Source: Bacteroides sp. OF04-15BH
GTDB lineage: Bacteria; Bacteroidota; Bacteroidia; Bacteroidales; Bacteroidaceae
Direction: 5' to 3'
DNA length: 64,000 nt
NCBI RefSeq assembly: GCF_003477995.1
Contig: NZ_QUEM01000002.1
Span: forward strand, 62,001 to 126,000
This document shows positions 8,959 to 17,035 of this stretch, piece after piece. Positions within the stretch are counted from its first letter, which is position 1. The number at the start of each line of letters is the position of its first letter. Made by a program: the position numbers and the translations under genes. The notes below the pieces were generated by a model, which was given only the letters and a program-made list of their open reading frames with translations, was not told the origin of the DNA and did no database searches.

Positions 8959-9978
8959 TTACATAAGGAAAGAAAAGTTGTTGACGTTCTTCAGGGCAAT
9001 ACCGGTACCCTTAGCCACACTGTGCAACGGATCGTCGGCAATGTGGAATGGGATATTGATCTTGTCTGTCAAACGCTTGTCCAGTCCGCGCAGCAGGGCA
9101 CCTCCACCACTCAGGTAGATTCCGTTGTGCACGATATCGGCATACAGTTCCGGCGGAGTATTTTCCAGAGCGTTCAGCACGGCTGTTTCGATGCGTGCGA
9201 TGGATTTCTCCAGGCAGTGTGCAATTTCCTGATAGCACACCGGCACTTCCATTGGCAGTGCGGTGATACGGTTCGGACCGTATACTACGTAGTCTTCCGG
9301 AGCCTCTTCGCCCAGATCGGTCAGTGCGGCACCTACATGAATCTTGATTCGTTCGGCCATACGCTCACTCACCTTCACATTGTGCTGGCGGCTCATGTAT
9401 TCCTGAATGTCGGCAGTCAGGTCGTCGCCAGCAATACGGATAGAGTTGTTGGTGACGATACCACCCAAAGAGATAACGGCAATTTCTGTAGAACCGCCGC
9501 CTATATCCACGATCATGTTACCCTGGGGAGCTTCCACGTCAATACCGATACCGATGGCAGCGGCCATAGGCTCGTAAATGAGGTACACCTCACGTCCGCC
9601 GGCATGCTCGGCAGAGTCGCGCACGGCGCGCAGTTCCACTTCGGTAGAGCCGGAAGGCACACCGATGACCATGCGCAATGACGGAGAGAAGAAGCGGCTG
9701 CCGGTATGTACCATCTTGATGAGGCCGCGCATCATCTGCTCGCAGGCGTAGAAGTCGGCAATCACACCTTCGCGCAGCGGGCGCACGGTGCGGATATTGT
9801 CGTGTGTCTTTTCATACATCATCTTGGCCTTTTCGCCCACGGCAATCATCTTGTCTGAGCGGCGGTCGAGTGCCACCACTGAAGGCTCATCTACCACAAT
9901 CTTCCCGTCGCAGGTAATGATCGTATTGGCAGTACCCAAGTCCATTGCGATTTCTTGAGTAAATGAAAAAAATCCCAT
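8959..9978 (-). CDS. mreB: Rod shape-determining protein MreB (actin fold)
   Basis: Cytoplasmic actin-like ATPase of 339 residues that forms membrane-bound filaments guiding side-wall synthesis. It starts with the amphipathic segment GFFSFTQEIA and then the phosphate-1 loop (MDLGTANTII). The middle has VIGVPSGSTEVE and IYEPMAAAIGIGID, then the phosphate-2 loop MIVDIGGGSTEIAVIS. The C-terminal adenosine motif is GIYLSGGGALLRG. It starts 30 bases after the purH stop and is followed by a terminator-like hairpin, which fits the higher dose of MreB needed relative to MreC/D. Confidence 0.97.
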   Translation of the reverse strand: MGFFSFTQEIAMDLGTANTIITCDGKIVVDEPSVVALDRRSDKMIAVGEKAKMMYEKTHDNIRTVRPLREGVIADFYACEQMMRGLIKMVHTGSRFFSPSLRMVIGVPSGSTEVELRAVRDSAEHAGGREVYLIYEPMAAAIGIGIDVEAPQGNMIVDIGGGSTEIAVISLGGIVTNNSIRIAGDDLTADIQEYMSRQHNVKVSERMAERIKIHVGAALTDLGEEAPEDYVVYGPNRITALPMEVPVCYQEIAHCLEKSIARIETAVLNALENTPPELYADIVHNGIYLSGGGALLRGLDKRLTDKINIPFHIADDPLHSVAKGTGIALKNVNNFSFLM

Positions 9979-10008
9979 AATCAGTATTTCCTGTTTGTTA
10001 TTATTTGA

Positions 10009-10608
10009 TTATTTGTTGTCGGCGAACCATGCGTGGATCGCAGTGTCGTAGTGGCTGCTCACACCGAAAGCGCGGGTTGCGAACATCTGGCGCTGTGCCA
10101 GTGTGGTCTGTGCACCGTTTTCCTTCAGGATGTTCAGGAAGTCGTTGTATTCAGCCTTGCTCGGGATGATCACTACATCGTTGAAGTTCTTGGCTGCTGC
10201 ACGGATCAGTGAGATACCGCCTATGTCGATCTTTTCGATGATGTCGGCTGCTGAAGCGCCGCTGGCTACGGTTGCCTCAAACGGATACAAGTCTACGATA
10301 ACCAGGTCGATTTCCGGAATTTCATATTTTTTCATCTGTGCCTGGTCTTCTTCCAGTGCACGGCGGCCCAGAATACCTCCGAATACTTTCGGGTGCAGGG
10401 TCTTTACACGTCCGCCCAGGATTGACGGATAGGTGGTCAGGTCTTCAACGGCCTGGCACGGATAGCCCAGACTTTCGATAAAACTTTGGGTTCCTCCTGT
10501 TGAAAGGAACTGTACTCCGTCCTTATGCAGTTCGGCCAGAATCTGGTCCAGGCCGTCCTTATGAAATACTGAAACTAACGCTGTCTTGATTTTCTTTGTT
10601 TCTGCCAT
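10009..10608 (-). CDS. purH: IMP cyclohydrolase (PurH N-terminal half only)
   Basis: Matches the N-terminal, MGS-like IMP cyclohydrolase domain of bifunctional PurH: KTALVSVFHKDGLD, STGGTQSFIESLGY, LGGRVKTLHPKVFGGIL, DLVIVDLYPFEATV and IDIGGISLIRAAAKNF. It catalyses ring closure of FAICAR to IMP, the last step of purine synthesis. At 199 residues it stops just after SSHYDTAI, where the usual bienzyme of about 507 residues goes on into the AICAR formyltransferase domain. Only 30 bases separate its stop from mreB, so no remnant of the second domain exists here. The formyltransferase step must be provided elsewhere. Its place upstream of mreB is that of full-length purH in related genomes. Confidence 0.9.
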   Translation of the reverse strand: MAETKKIKTALVSVFHKDGLDQILAELHKDGVQFLSTGGTQSFIESLGYPCQAVEDLTTYPSILGGRVKTLHPKVFGGILGRRALEEDQAQMKKYEIPEIDLVIVDLYPFEATVASGASAADIIEKIDIGGISLIRAAAKNFNDVVIIPSKAEYNDFLNILKENGAQTTLAQRQMFATRAFGVSSHYDTAIHAWFADNK

Positions 10609-10645
10609 ACTGTATTCTATTATCTATTACTGTGATTCTGAACTG

Positions 10646-10653
10646 CAAAGATA
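10646..10653 (-). promoter_or_regulatory. purH/mre operon -7 box
   Basis: On the minus strand TATCTTTG lies 38 bases upstream of the purH ATG. No clear TTTG is seen at the -33 distance. It is the only good match before the six-gene operon. Confidence 0.5.
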
Positions 10654-10768
10654 CGAATTTTCTGATTCACTATACTTATAATATACGGAAAATCACAGGA
10701 AAAATATATTTAATTTCGGAAAGGGCTGTCCGCGGCCGTCGGTTTTGCCGTTTTCGGAGTGCGTCGGG

Positions 10769-11596
10769 CTATCTGTTCTTGCGGAACTGCAGGGGCGGAA
10801 CGCCCTGATGACGGCGGAAAAAACGGGCAAAAAACGACGAATTGGGAAAGTGGAGTATTTCGGCTATTTCCATAATACTCATGTCGGTGGACCTCAGCAG
10901 CACTTTGGCTTCGCGCATCAGAAAGTCCGAGAGCCAGAAGTGGAACGTCTGTCCTGTTTTTTGCCGGATGGTGCGCATCAGGTGCTTGTCGGAGATGCAG
11001 AGTTTGCTGGCATAGAAGGCAGAATAGTGTTCTTCCTTGCAGTGCCGGTGGAGCAGATAAAAGAACCGGTCGGTAATTTCGTCCGGACGCGACACTCTGA
11101 CCTTGGTCTCCCGGTGGATATAGAGCCGGTTTACCTCCATGATCAGCGCAAAGAGCAGTCCCTTGATAATCTCATTGTTGTTTTCGGGCGCGCGGTAGCG
11201 CTCTTCGATGAATTCGAAATAGCGCTGCAGCAGGTTTGCGGTGCGTGTGTCGGGGGTAATGAGCGGAGAATAAGCCACTTTGTGTGAGATTTCAGCCTTG
11301 AGCAGGAGCGGGAAGTCGGACATGAAATCAAAGTCGAAAAACAGGCACTGCGCCCGGAAATCGCTGCTGTGTGTCTGGGGACAGAGCAGCATGTTGGGCA
11401 GGAGAAACAGAAACGTGTTCTCGGTGAGTGTCTGTTGGTGACCGTCGATAAGCATGCGTGCTTCTCCCTGCATCACAAGCAGGAAATGCACCCGTCCGAT
11501 GGGGGCGCGCCAGTTTTGCCCTTCCTGCACGAAGGGCAAAGAGTCCGGATGGAAGTCGGTGATTCCGAATCGTGTGGAGTTCGTGTTCATGATCAT
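10769..11596 (-). CDS. AraC-family transcriptional regulator
   Basis: DNA-binding regulator of about 275 residues. The N-terminal half looks like a cupin-type sensor (RVHFLLVMQGEARMLIDGHQ and FLFLLPNMLLC). The C-terminal 100 residues hold the two helix-turn-helix motifs of the family (FYASKLCISDKHLMRTIRQ and IAEILHFPNSSFFARFFRRHQGVPP). The longest frame begins with TTG at 11611, but a TATATTTG box overlaps that codon, so I prefer the ATG at 11596 (or 11590). It is divergent from the drug exporter gene at 11740 and probably controls it; the inducer cannot be read from the sequence. Confidence 0.87.
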   Translation of the reverse strand: MIMNTNSTRFGITDFHPDSLPFVQEGQNWRAPIGRVHFLLVMQGEARMLIDGHQQTLTENTFLFLLPNMLLCPQTHSSDFRAQCLFFDFDFMSDFPLLLKAEISHKVAYSPLITPDTRTANLLQRYFEFIEERYRAPENNNEIIKGLLFALIMEVNRLYIHRETKVRVSRPDEITDRFFYLLHRHCKEEHYSAFYASKLCISDKHLMRTIRQKTGQTFHFWLSDFLMREAKVLLRSTDMSIMEIAEILHFPNSSFFARFFRRHQGVPPLQFRKNR

Positions 11597-11608
11597 CACA
11601 TTTTGCTG

Positions 11609-11616
11609 CAAATATA
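11609..11616 (-). promoter_or_regulatory. -7 box of the AraC-type gene
   Basis: TATATTTG on the minus strand, 13-19 bases before the ATGs at 11596 and 11590. It implies a very short leader and argues against the upstream TTG as start. Confidence 0.4.
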
Positions 11617-11704
11617 CTCTTTTGTGGGGAACCGGAAACCATGTTAGTCACGATTAGGACATTTCTGGCAGAGAATAGGGCGAAATCCATTCGTAAAAAG
11701 TTCG

Positions 11705-11712
11705 GAACTTTG
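11705..11712 (+). promoter_or_regulatory. -7 box of the MFS gene
   Basis: GAACTTTG differs from TAnnTTTG at one position and lies 28 bases before the exporter ATG. The 110-base space between this gene and the divergent regulator is the likely operator region; no clear dyad was found in it. Confidence 0.35.
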
Positions 11713-11739
11713 CACCTGAATTAAAAGGGTAAAAAGAAT

Positions 11740-12945
11740 ATGAACGAAAAAACAAGAAATTCCGAGCTTTATCTGTTGCTTATGGTTGGGGCCATCTCCG
11801 CATTCGGCCCGTTTGTGACCGACTTCTATCTTCCGGCGCTACCGTCACTAAATGAATATTTTCATACTACCGCCTCGTTGGTGCAGTTGAGTCTTACCTT
11901 CAGTATGGTGGGACTGGCTGTGGGGCAGCTTGTGATTGGTCCGCTGAGCGACAAGTATGGTCGCAAATCTCCGTTACTGTTGTCGCTGGTGACTTTTTCT
12001 GTTTCCACATTAGGTTGCCTGTATGCCCCCGATATCTATTGGTTTATCTTTTTCCGTCTGATTCAGGGGTTGGCCGGTGCCGGTGGCTTGGTGATTTCCA
12101 AATCTATTGCTACCGATCTTTATGAAGGCAAGGAGCTTACCCGATTTTTCTCCATGCTGAGCAGCGTGCAGGGACTGGCGCCTATCTGCGCTCCCGTGTT
12201 GGGTGGCTTTTTGTTGGAGGTGACCAACTGGAAGGGGATTTTCTGGATTCTCTTTGTCATCGGACTGGCATTGCTGGTAACTCTGCTCTTTTTCAAGGAG
12301 TCACTGCCGCTTGCTGCGCGTCGTGAGGGAAGTGTGTGGGTTGCCTTCCGGCGTTATGTGCCCGTGTTGGGGCATGGCCGCTTCATGTGCTACGTGCTGG
12401 TGCAGGCATTTGCCATGGGAGTGATGTTTACTTATATTGCCGCCTCTCCTTTTATTTTCCAGAGTCATTACGGTCTGTCGCCGGTGGCCTACAGCCTGTG
12501 TTTCGGTGCCAATGCCGTGGCGGTGATGCTGGGCAGCCTCACGGTTTCGTTTTTCCGCAGCGCTACGCAGGCCATGCGTGTGGGCGTGGTCGGCTTCGGG
12601 CTGATCAGCCTGTTGGTGGCCTCCGTACTGATTTCCGGTGCACCGGTGATGATTGTTGAGGGCTGCTTGTTCGTGTTTATGATATTCTTGGGATTGATTC
12701 TGCCCAGCAGTACGATGCTGGCACTCGATCTGGAGCGTGCGAATTCCGGTAATGCTTCGGCGGTGTTGGGTTTTCTGATGTTTCTGTTCGGAGGAGTGCT
12801 GTCGCCGTTGACCGGCTTGGGCGATATGCTTCAGACCACCAGTCTCATTATGGTGCTCTGTTGTGCGGCTGCTCTGGGATGCACCTTGCTCACTACAACC
12901 CGCTTTTCACGCGGTATCCTGAGAGGGCATGCAACAAAAGCCTGA
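11740..12945 (+). CDS. Bcr/CflA-type MFS multidrug exporter
   Basis: Inner-membrane proton-drug antiporter of 401 residues with twelve hydrophobic helices. The Bcr/CflA subfamily is shown by the N-terminal FGPFVTDFYLPALPSL segment and by motif A, GPLSDKYGRKSPLLLS, between helices 2 and 3; motif B/C-like FRLIQGLAGAGGLVISKSIATDL follows. Chloramphenicol, bicyclomycin or polyamine-like substrates are typical of the family; the actual substrate is unknown. It is a single gene with its own terminator, opposite an AraC-type regulator. Confidence 0.9.
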   Translation: MNEKTRNSELYLLLMVGAISAFGPFVTDFYLPALPSLNEYFHTTASLVQLSLTFSMVGLAVGQLVIGPLSDKYGRKSPLLLSLVTFSVSTLGCLYAPDIYWFIFFRLIQGLAGAGGLVISKSIATDLYEGKELTRFFSMLSSVQGLAPICAPVLGGFLLEVTNWKGIFWILFVIGLALLVTLLFFKESLPLAARREGSVWVAFRRYVPVLGHGRFMCYVLVQAFAMGVMFTYIAASPFIFQSHYGLSPVAYSLCFGANAVAVMLGSLTVSFFRSATQAMRVGVVGFGLISLLVASVLISGAPVMIVEGCLFVFMIFLGLILPSSTMLALDLERANSGNASAVLGFLMFLFGGVLSPLTGLGDMLQTTSLIMVLCCAAALGCTLLTTTRFSRGILRGHATKA

Positions 12946-13035
12946 CGCAGGATCGTTCGTCTTTTCAAGATTGTTTCAGGAGAATGGAAAAGGCGTCTTG
13001 GGCGCACGAAAATTTTATTTCGATGATTTGATAAA

Positions 13036-13077
13036 ATGATTCTGATGTTTTTTACAATTCATCAGGATCATTTTTTT
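13036..13077 (+). terminator. Intrinsic terminator of the MFS gene
   Basis: Stem ATGATTCTGATG paired with CATCAGGATCAT (one G-T pair), loop of 12 bases, then seven T. It lies 90 bases after the MFS stop. Confidence 0.8.
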
Positions 13078-13121
13078 ATGTCTTTGGGAGGGATGGGCGG
13101 AGAAAAAGGGATGAAAGGGGA

Positions 13122-13157
13122 ATAAAAAAGAAAAGGACCTCAAAAATGAGATCCTTT
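13122..13157 (-). terminator. Terminator downstream of tRNA-Lys
   Basis: On the minus strand AAAGGATCTCA pairs with TGAGGTCCTTT (one mismatch; 13132-13157) and is followed by a T-rich run. It lies 7 bases after the tRNA 3' end. Confidence 0.75.
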
Positions 13158-13163
13158 CTTCTG

Positions 13164-13236
13164 TGATTCGCTTGGGGTTCGAACCCAAGACCCCAACATT
13201 AAAAGTGTTGTGCTCTACCTGCTGAGCTAGCGAATC
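13164..13236 (-). tRNA. tRNA-Lys (anticodon TTT)
   Basis: Full cloverleaf on the minus strand. The acceptor stem GATTCGC/GCGAATC is a perfect 7-bp match. The D arm contains AGCTCAGCAGGTAGAGC, the anticodon stem CAACA/TGTTG encloses loop CTTTTAA with anticodon TTT, and the T arm is CTTGGGTTCGAACCCCAAG. The discriminator is A at 13164 and the 3' CCA is not encoded. It has its own promoter (13260-13291) and terminator. No integrase or duplicated tRNA end is visible nearby. Confidence 0.97.
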
Positions 13237-13259
13237 ATCCTATTTGCTGTTTGCGTGTG

Positions 13260-13291
13260 CAAAGGTAGAACATATATTTGAAACTTCCAAA
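13260..13291 (-). promoter_or_regulatory. tRNA-Lys promoter
   Basis: Minus strand TTTG (13288-13291), 20-base spacer, TACCTTTG (13260-13267): an exact match to the Bacteroidota consensus. It ends 24 bases upstream of the tRNA and starts immediately after the stop codon of the AI-2E-type permease. Confidence 0.85.
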
Positions 13292-14437
13292 TTATTCTGC
13301 ACTTTTTTGCGAATTTTTTTCTTCTTCGGCTTTCAGGGTGAGATTTCTGTGACGTTTTTGCCACTGTTTCTCATTATAATCAATGTATTGTTTGTAATAC
13401 GACAGTATCAATGTGGTGAGCGGCAGCGCGATGATCAGACCGATGATGCCCAGCAGACTGCCCCAGATAGACAGGGACAGCAGAATGATGGCCGGATTCA
13501 GCCCCATGAGCTTGCCCATAATTTTGGGCACCAGAATCATGTCCTGGATGGTTTGCACCACGATGAACACGATGCAGGCCAGAAGCAGAATCAGCCAGAA
13601 GTTCTCTCCCGTGTCGGCCGCTTTGATGAGCGCGAGCAGAATCGTGGGAATGAATCCGATGACTTGCAGGTAAGGCACCAGATTCAGCAGGCCGATGAAC
13701 AGTCCCAGACCGATGGCCATCGGGAAGTCGATAATCAGGAACCCGATGCTGAACAGGATACCTACGAGAAAGGCCACCAGAGCCTGACCGCGGAAATAGG
13801 CATTCATGCCGTGCTCCACATCGTGTGCCAGGCGTCCGGCAAAGCGCCGGTTCTTTTTCGGCACCAGCTTGATCCAGCCGTTGGACAGCTTTTCATAGTC
13901 CAGCAGGATAAAGAACATATAGAGCAGGGTGATGAGTGAAGCGATGATTCCGAAGACAATGTCCACGGTTTTATACACCACGTCGAGCGCCTGATTAACT
14001 GCCGATTTGGCCGCTTCCATGATATTCTTTTCGTGGAGCAGCTGCAAGATGCTGTTCTGGTCCACATGAGTCTGGAAAAACAGTTTGACCTGTTCCGTGA
14101 TGACGGAGTCGCCCCATCGGGCGGAAATGAATTCCAGAATGACATCCTTGAAACGGATGGTTTCGGAAATGATTGGCGGAATGACCAGCCAGAAAATGCC
14201 GGTCAGCACGGCCAGAACGACGATGCCCGAAAGGATGATGCTCACCACGCGGCTGCGCAGCCGGAGCTTATACTGGAAGAATTTGACCAGCGGATAGAGC
14301 ATGTAGGCAAATACCCACGCTATGAAAAAGGGGAGCAGCACATCGCTCAGCAGATTGAGGATGTAGATGGCCAGTGCCGTACCGGCTATTCCCAATCCTC
14401 CGCGGACAAAACGGTCAAACGTGATTTCTTTTCTCAT
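13292..14437 (-). CDS. AI-2E transporter family membrane protein
   Basis: Membrane protein of 381 residues in the AI-2E/UPF0118 superfamily: paired hydrophobic helices at the N-terminus (about 12-50 and 63-88), a soluble middle part, then four or more helices. A family motif near residue 250 reads GLFIGLLNLVPYLQVIGFIPT, followed by QTIQDMILVPKIMGKLMGLNP, which is very typical. Members include AI-2 exporters and Na/H antiporters, so the substrate cannot be named. It starts 21 bases after the tdk stop and is probably cotranscribed with tdk. The last 25 residues are charged and likely cytoplasmic. Confidence 0.88.
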   Translation of the reverse strand: MRKEITFDRFVRGGLGIAGTALAIYILNLLSDVLLPFFIAWVFAYMLYPLVKFFQYKLRLRSRVVSIILSGIVVLAVLTGIFWLVIPPIISETIRFKDVILEFISARWGDSVITEQVKLFFQTHVDQNSILQLLHEKNIMEAAKSAVNQALDVVYKTVDIVFGIIASLITLLYMFFILLDYEKLSNGWIKLVPKKNRRFAGRLAHDVEHGMNAYFRGQALVAFLVGILFSIGFLIIDFPMAIGLGLFIGLLNLVPYLQVIGFIPTILLALIKAADTGENFWLILLLACIVFIVVQTIQDMILVPKIMGKLMGLNPAIILLSLSIWGSLLGIIGLIIALPLTTLILSYYKQYIDYNEKQWQKRHRNLTLKAEEEKNSQKSAE

Positions 14438-14458
14438 GGCTATTATAATATGTGTATT

Positions 14459-15067
14459 TTATTCTTGTGCAGGTGTGTCGTCGGGCTTTTTGTCCTGATC
14501 CTTTTTGATGGATTCCAGATAGCATACCCGGCAGAGCGGTTCGTATTCGTGCTGTTCGCCCAGCAAGACACGCTTGTTGTCGCTCACGGTGCGGTGCGAA
14601 ATATAGGCCTGGTTGCCGCATTTCACACAAATGGCGTGCACCTTGGTCACATCGTCGGCAATGGCACACAGAGCCGGAATCGGTCCGAACGGCACGCCCA
14701 GAAAGTCCAGGTCCAGGCCGGCCACAATAACTCGGGTGCCTTGATTGGCCAGTTCGTTGCACACCTGTACCAGATTGTCGTCAAAGAACTGTGCCTCGTC
14801 AATGCCGACAACCTCGGTGTCGGAGCCGAGCAGCAGGATGCTGTATGACGATTCCACCGGTGTGGAGTGGATGGAATTTCCTTCGTGCGACACCACGTCG
14901 GCTTCGGAATAGCGCGTGTCGATGGCCGGTTTGAAGATTTCCACGCTCTGGCGGGCAAACTTGGCCCGTTTCAGACGTCGGATCAGTTCTTCCGTTTTGC
15001 CCGAAAACATGGAGCCGCAGATCACTTCAATTCGTCCTCTTCTTATTCTTTCTCCGTTCGTTTCCAT
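14459..15067 (-). CDS. tdk: Thymidine kinase
   Basis: Type II thymidine kinase (202 residues from the proposed start), which salvages thymidine to dTMP. It has the P-loop [15 protein letters not shown] near the N-terminus, the DEAQFF Walker B/base motif, and two Cys pairs (CVKCG and CRVCY) for the structural zinc. The lasso-loop segment AISHRT-like ([10 protein letters not shown]) is also present. The longer frame to 15103 begins with TTG and overlaps a TAATTTTG promoter box at 15109-15116, so I use the ATG at 15067. The C-terminal tail is short and charged. Confidence 0.94.
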   Translation of the reverse strand: METNGERIRRGRIEVICGSMFSGKTEELIRRLKRAKFARQSVEIFKPAIDTRYSEADVVSHEGNSIHSTPVESSYSILLLGSDTEVVGIDEAQFFDDNLVQVCNELANQGTRVIVAGLDLDFLGVPFGPIPALCAIADDVTKVHAICVKCGNQAYISHRTVSDNKRVLLGEQHEYEPLCRVCYLESIKKDQDKKPDDTPAQE

Positions 15068-15108
15068 TGTTTGCTGTGAATCTTGTTTTTTAGTGATGAA
15101 CAAAAATG

Positions 15109-15116
15109 CAAAATTA
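15109..15116 (-). promoter_or_regulatory. tdk -7 box
   Basis: TAATTTTG on the minus strand, 41 bases before the chosen ATG. A weak or absent -33 element. Confidence 0.4.
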
Positions 15117-15220
15117 ATATTTCCTTTTTAGAAAAACGAGAAAGAAAGTAGAAATGATAAACTTCTGTTAAATCTTCGCGTTGAATATTCGAAAACTATA
15201 TTAATTTATTTATTTTTGCC

Positions 15221-15228
15221 CGTATCAG
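15221..15228 (+). promoter_or_regulatory. rsmI -7 box
   Basis: TATTTTTG, 10 bases before the rsmI ATG, so the leader would be very short. It is divergent from the tdk box 105 bases away. Confidence 0.4.
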
Positions 15229-15238
15229 AAAAAAAGAA

Positions 15239-15979
15239 ATGGGTATACTTTATCTTGTGCCCACACCGGTGGGCAATTTGGAGGACATCACGTACCGTGC
15301 GCTTCGGATCCTGCGCGAGGCAGATCTGATTTTGGCGGAAGACACGCGTACTTCGGGAAATCTGCTGCGGCATTTTGAAATCCGCAATGCCATGATTTCC
15401 TATCATAAGTTCAACGAACACCAGACGGTCAGCGGCATCGTGGAGCGTCTGAAAAGAGGAGAGAACATTGCCGTGATTTCCGATGCCGGCACGCCGGGCA
15501 TTTCCGATCCGGGATTTCTGGTGGCGCGCGCAGCGGTGCAGGCCGGCATTCAGGTGATTGCCTTGCCGGGACCTACGGCCTTTGTTCCGGCGCTGGTTTC
15601 ATCGGGATTGCCTTGCGACCGTTTTGCGTTTGAAGGATTCCTGCCGCCGAAGAAAGGACGGCAGACGCGTCTGGAAGCCTTGCAGGAAGAAACGCGTACC
15701 ATGATCTTTTATGAATCGCCGCACCGCGTGGTGAAGACACTGGCACAGTTCATAGAGTTTTATGGTGCGGAAAAACAAGTGGCCGTGTGCCGTGAGATCT
15801 CCAAAGTGCATGAAGAGTGCGTGCGGGGAACTTTGGAAGAGGTGCTCGGACATTTTCAGGAAGTGGAGCCGCGCGGAGAGTTTGTCATTATTCTGGCCGG
15901 AGCGGAAGTGGAAAAGAAAAAGAAGAACAAGAACCGAAACCGAAAGGACGAGGACGAAGACAACGAGAACGAAGCCTGA
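15239..15979 (+). CDS. rsmI: 16S rRNA (cytidine-1402-2'-O)-methyltransferase RsmI
   Basis: SAM-dependent tetrapyrrole-methylase-fold enzyme that methylates the ribose of C1402 in 16S rRNA. Motifs in order: TPVGNLEDITYRALRIL, AEDTRTSGNLL, VISDAGTPGISDPGF (about 80-95), LPGPTAFVPALVSSGLP and FYESPHRVVKTL. Length is 246 residues; the last 25 or so form a Lys/Asn/Arg then Asp/Glu tail that ordinary RsmI lacks and that contains the 7-mer KNRNRKD also present in the RicT tail. A lipoprotein gene follows after 27 bases. Confidence 0.94.
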   Translation: MGILYLVPTPVGNLEDITYRALRILREADLILAEDTRTSGNLLRHFEIRNAMISYHKFNEHQTVSGIVERLKRGENIAVISDAGTPGISDPGFLVARAAVQAGIQVIALPGPTAFVPALVSSGLPCDRFAFEGFLPPKKGRQTRLEALQEETRTMIFYESPHRVVKTLAQFIEFYGAEKQVAVCREISKVHEECVRGTLEEVLGHFQEVEPRGEFVIILAGAEVEKKKKNKNRNRKDEDEDNENEA

Positions 15980-16006
15980 TTTTGTAAAATTTTAAATGAC
16001 AAGAAT

Positions 16007-16864
16007 ATGAAAAAACTTTTCTTTTTGGCAGCCTGCGTATCTTTGATGGCTGCTTCTTGTACCGGAAATAAGAGTAACGACGATAATTCTGCTGCCGCAG
16101 AGCGCGACTCTTTGCAACGCATTATCGATAATAAGGATCAGGAGTTGAATGAGATCATGGGTACATTCAACGAGATTCAGGACGGATTCCGCCGGATTAA
16201 CGAGGCAGAAGGCCGTATCGCAGTGGCCGACGGCAACCTGGAGTCTGCTTCAAACAAGGAAGCTATCCGCGAGAATATGGAATTCATTCAGAGCACCATG
16301 GCGCAGAACCGCGACATGATTGCCAAACTGAAGGACAAACTGCGCACCAGCTCCATCAATGCCGACAAGCTGAAAGAAACAATCGACAAGCTGACTCAGG
16401 ATATGGAGGCACAGAAACAGCGTATTCAGGAACTGGAAATCCAGCTGGCAGAAAAGGACATTGTGATTGCACAGCAGGATGAGGCCATCAACAGCCTGAA
16501 CAACGATGTGGAGAATCTGGCTGCCGAGAATACCAGCAAGAGCCAGACAGTAGCTGCCCAGGACAAGCAGTTGAATACAGCGTGGTTCGTATTCGGTACC
16601 AAGTCTGAGTTGAAGGAACAGAAGATTCTGCAGAACGGCGATGTTCTGAAGAGCGGAAACTTCAACAAGGATTACTTCACCAAGATTGATATCCGTTATG
16701 ACAAGGAGATCAAACTGTACTCTAAGAGTGCCAAGTTGCTGACCAATCATCCGGCCGGAACTTATAAACTGGAGAAGGATACCAAAGGGCAGTATGTGCT
16801 GCACATCACCAATCCTACTGAATTCTGGAGCGTGAGCAAGTATCTGGTTATCCAGGTGCGTTAA
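16007..16864 (+). CDS. Coiled-coil lipoprotein of unknown function
   Basis: Predicted lipoprotein of 285 residues: the signal sequence ends in MAASC, with Cys at residue 19. Residues about 30-190 are rich in heptad-like Leu/Ile/Glu/Lys/Gln spacing and form a long coiled coil. The last 95 residues are a compact domain starting near NTAWFVFGTKSELKEQKIL and ending in TEFWSVSKYLVIQVR. The N-terminal coil and globular end suggest an envelope structural or adaptor protein anchored to a membrane. I do not recognise a named family, though similar proteins are common in Bacteroidales. It probably shares the rsmI transcript and ends at a terminator. Confidence 0.85.
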   Translation: MKKLFFLAACVSLMAASCTGNKSNDDNSAAAERDSLQRIIDNKDQELNEIMGTFNEIQDGFRRINEAEGRIAVADGNLESASNKEAIRENMEFIQSTMAQNRDMIAKLKDKLRTSSINADKLKETIDKLTQDMEAQKQRIQELEIQLAEKDIVIAQQDEAINSLNNDVENLAAENTSKSQTVAAQDKQLNTAWFVFGTKSELKEQKILQNGDVLKSGNFNKDYFTKIDIRYDKEIKLYSKSAKLLTNHPAGTYKLEKDTKGQYVLHITNPTEFWSVSKYLVIQVR

Positions 16865-16885
16865 TCCGACAGACACATACATCAG

Positions 16886-16918
16886 GAAGCATCCCTTTGG
16901 TACAGGGGATGCTTCTTT
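16886..16918 (+). terminator. Terminator after the coiled-coil lipoprotein
   Basis: GAAGCATCCC pairs with GGGATGCTTC across a 10-base loop, followed by TTTG. A 10-bp perfect stem; the T-run is short. Confidence 0.65.
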
Positions 16919-17035
16919 GTGTTCCTATTTGGTCCTGTCTTTGTATTTGTTTTACATTCCGGGGCGGCAAAGGGCGCCTTCCTGACGCTCCGCAGCCGGA
17001 AATCCCGGGAATTGATTACGAAAGGATTTTATCAG

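Noticed and set aside
9979..10008. Frameshifted remnant of the PurH formyltransferase domain
   Set aside because: The gap before mreB is only 30 bases; nothing of the domain remains.
13164..13236. Integration site of a mobile element at tRNA-Lys
   Set aside because: No integrase, no duplicated tRNA end and ordinary genes on both sides.
16919..17035. N-terminal extension of HflX from a GTG
   Set aside because: The extra residues are hydrophobic, unlike HflX, and overlap the region just after a terminator; the ATG at 17036 fits the family.
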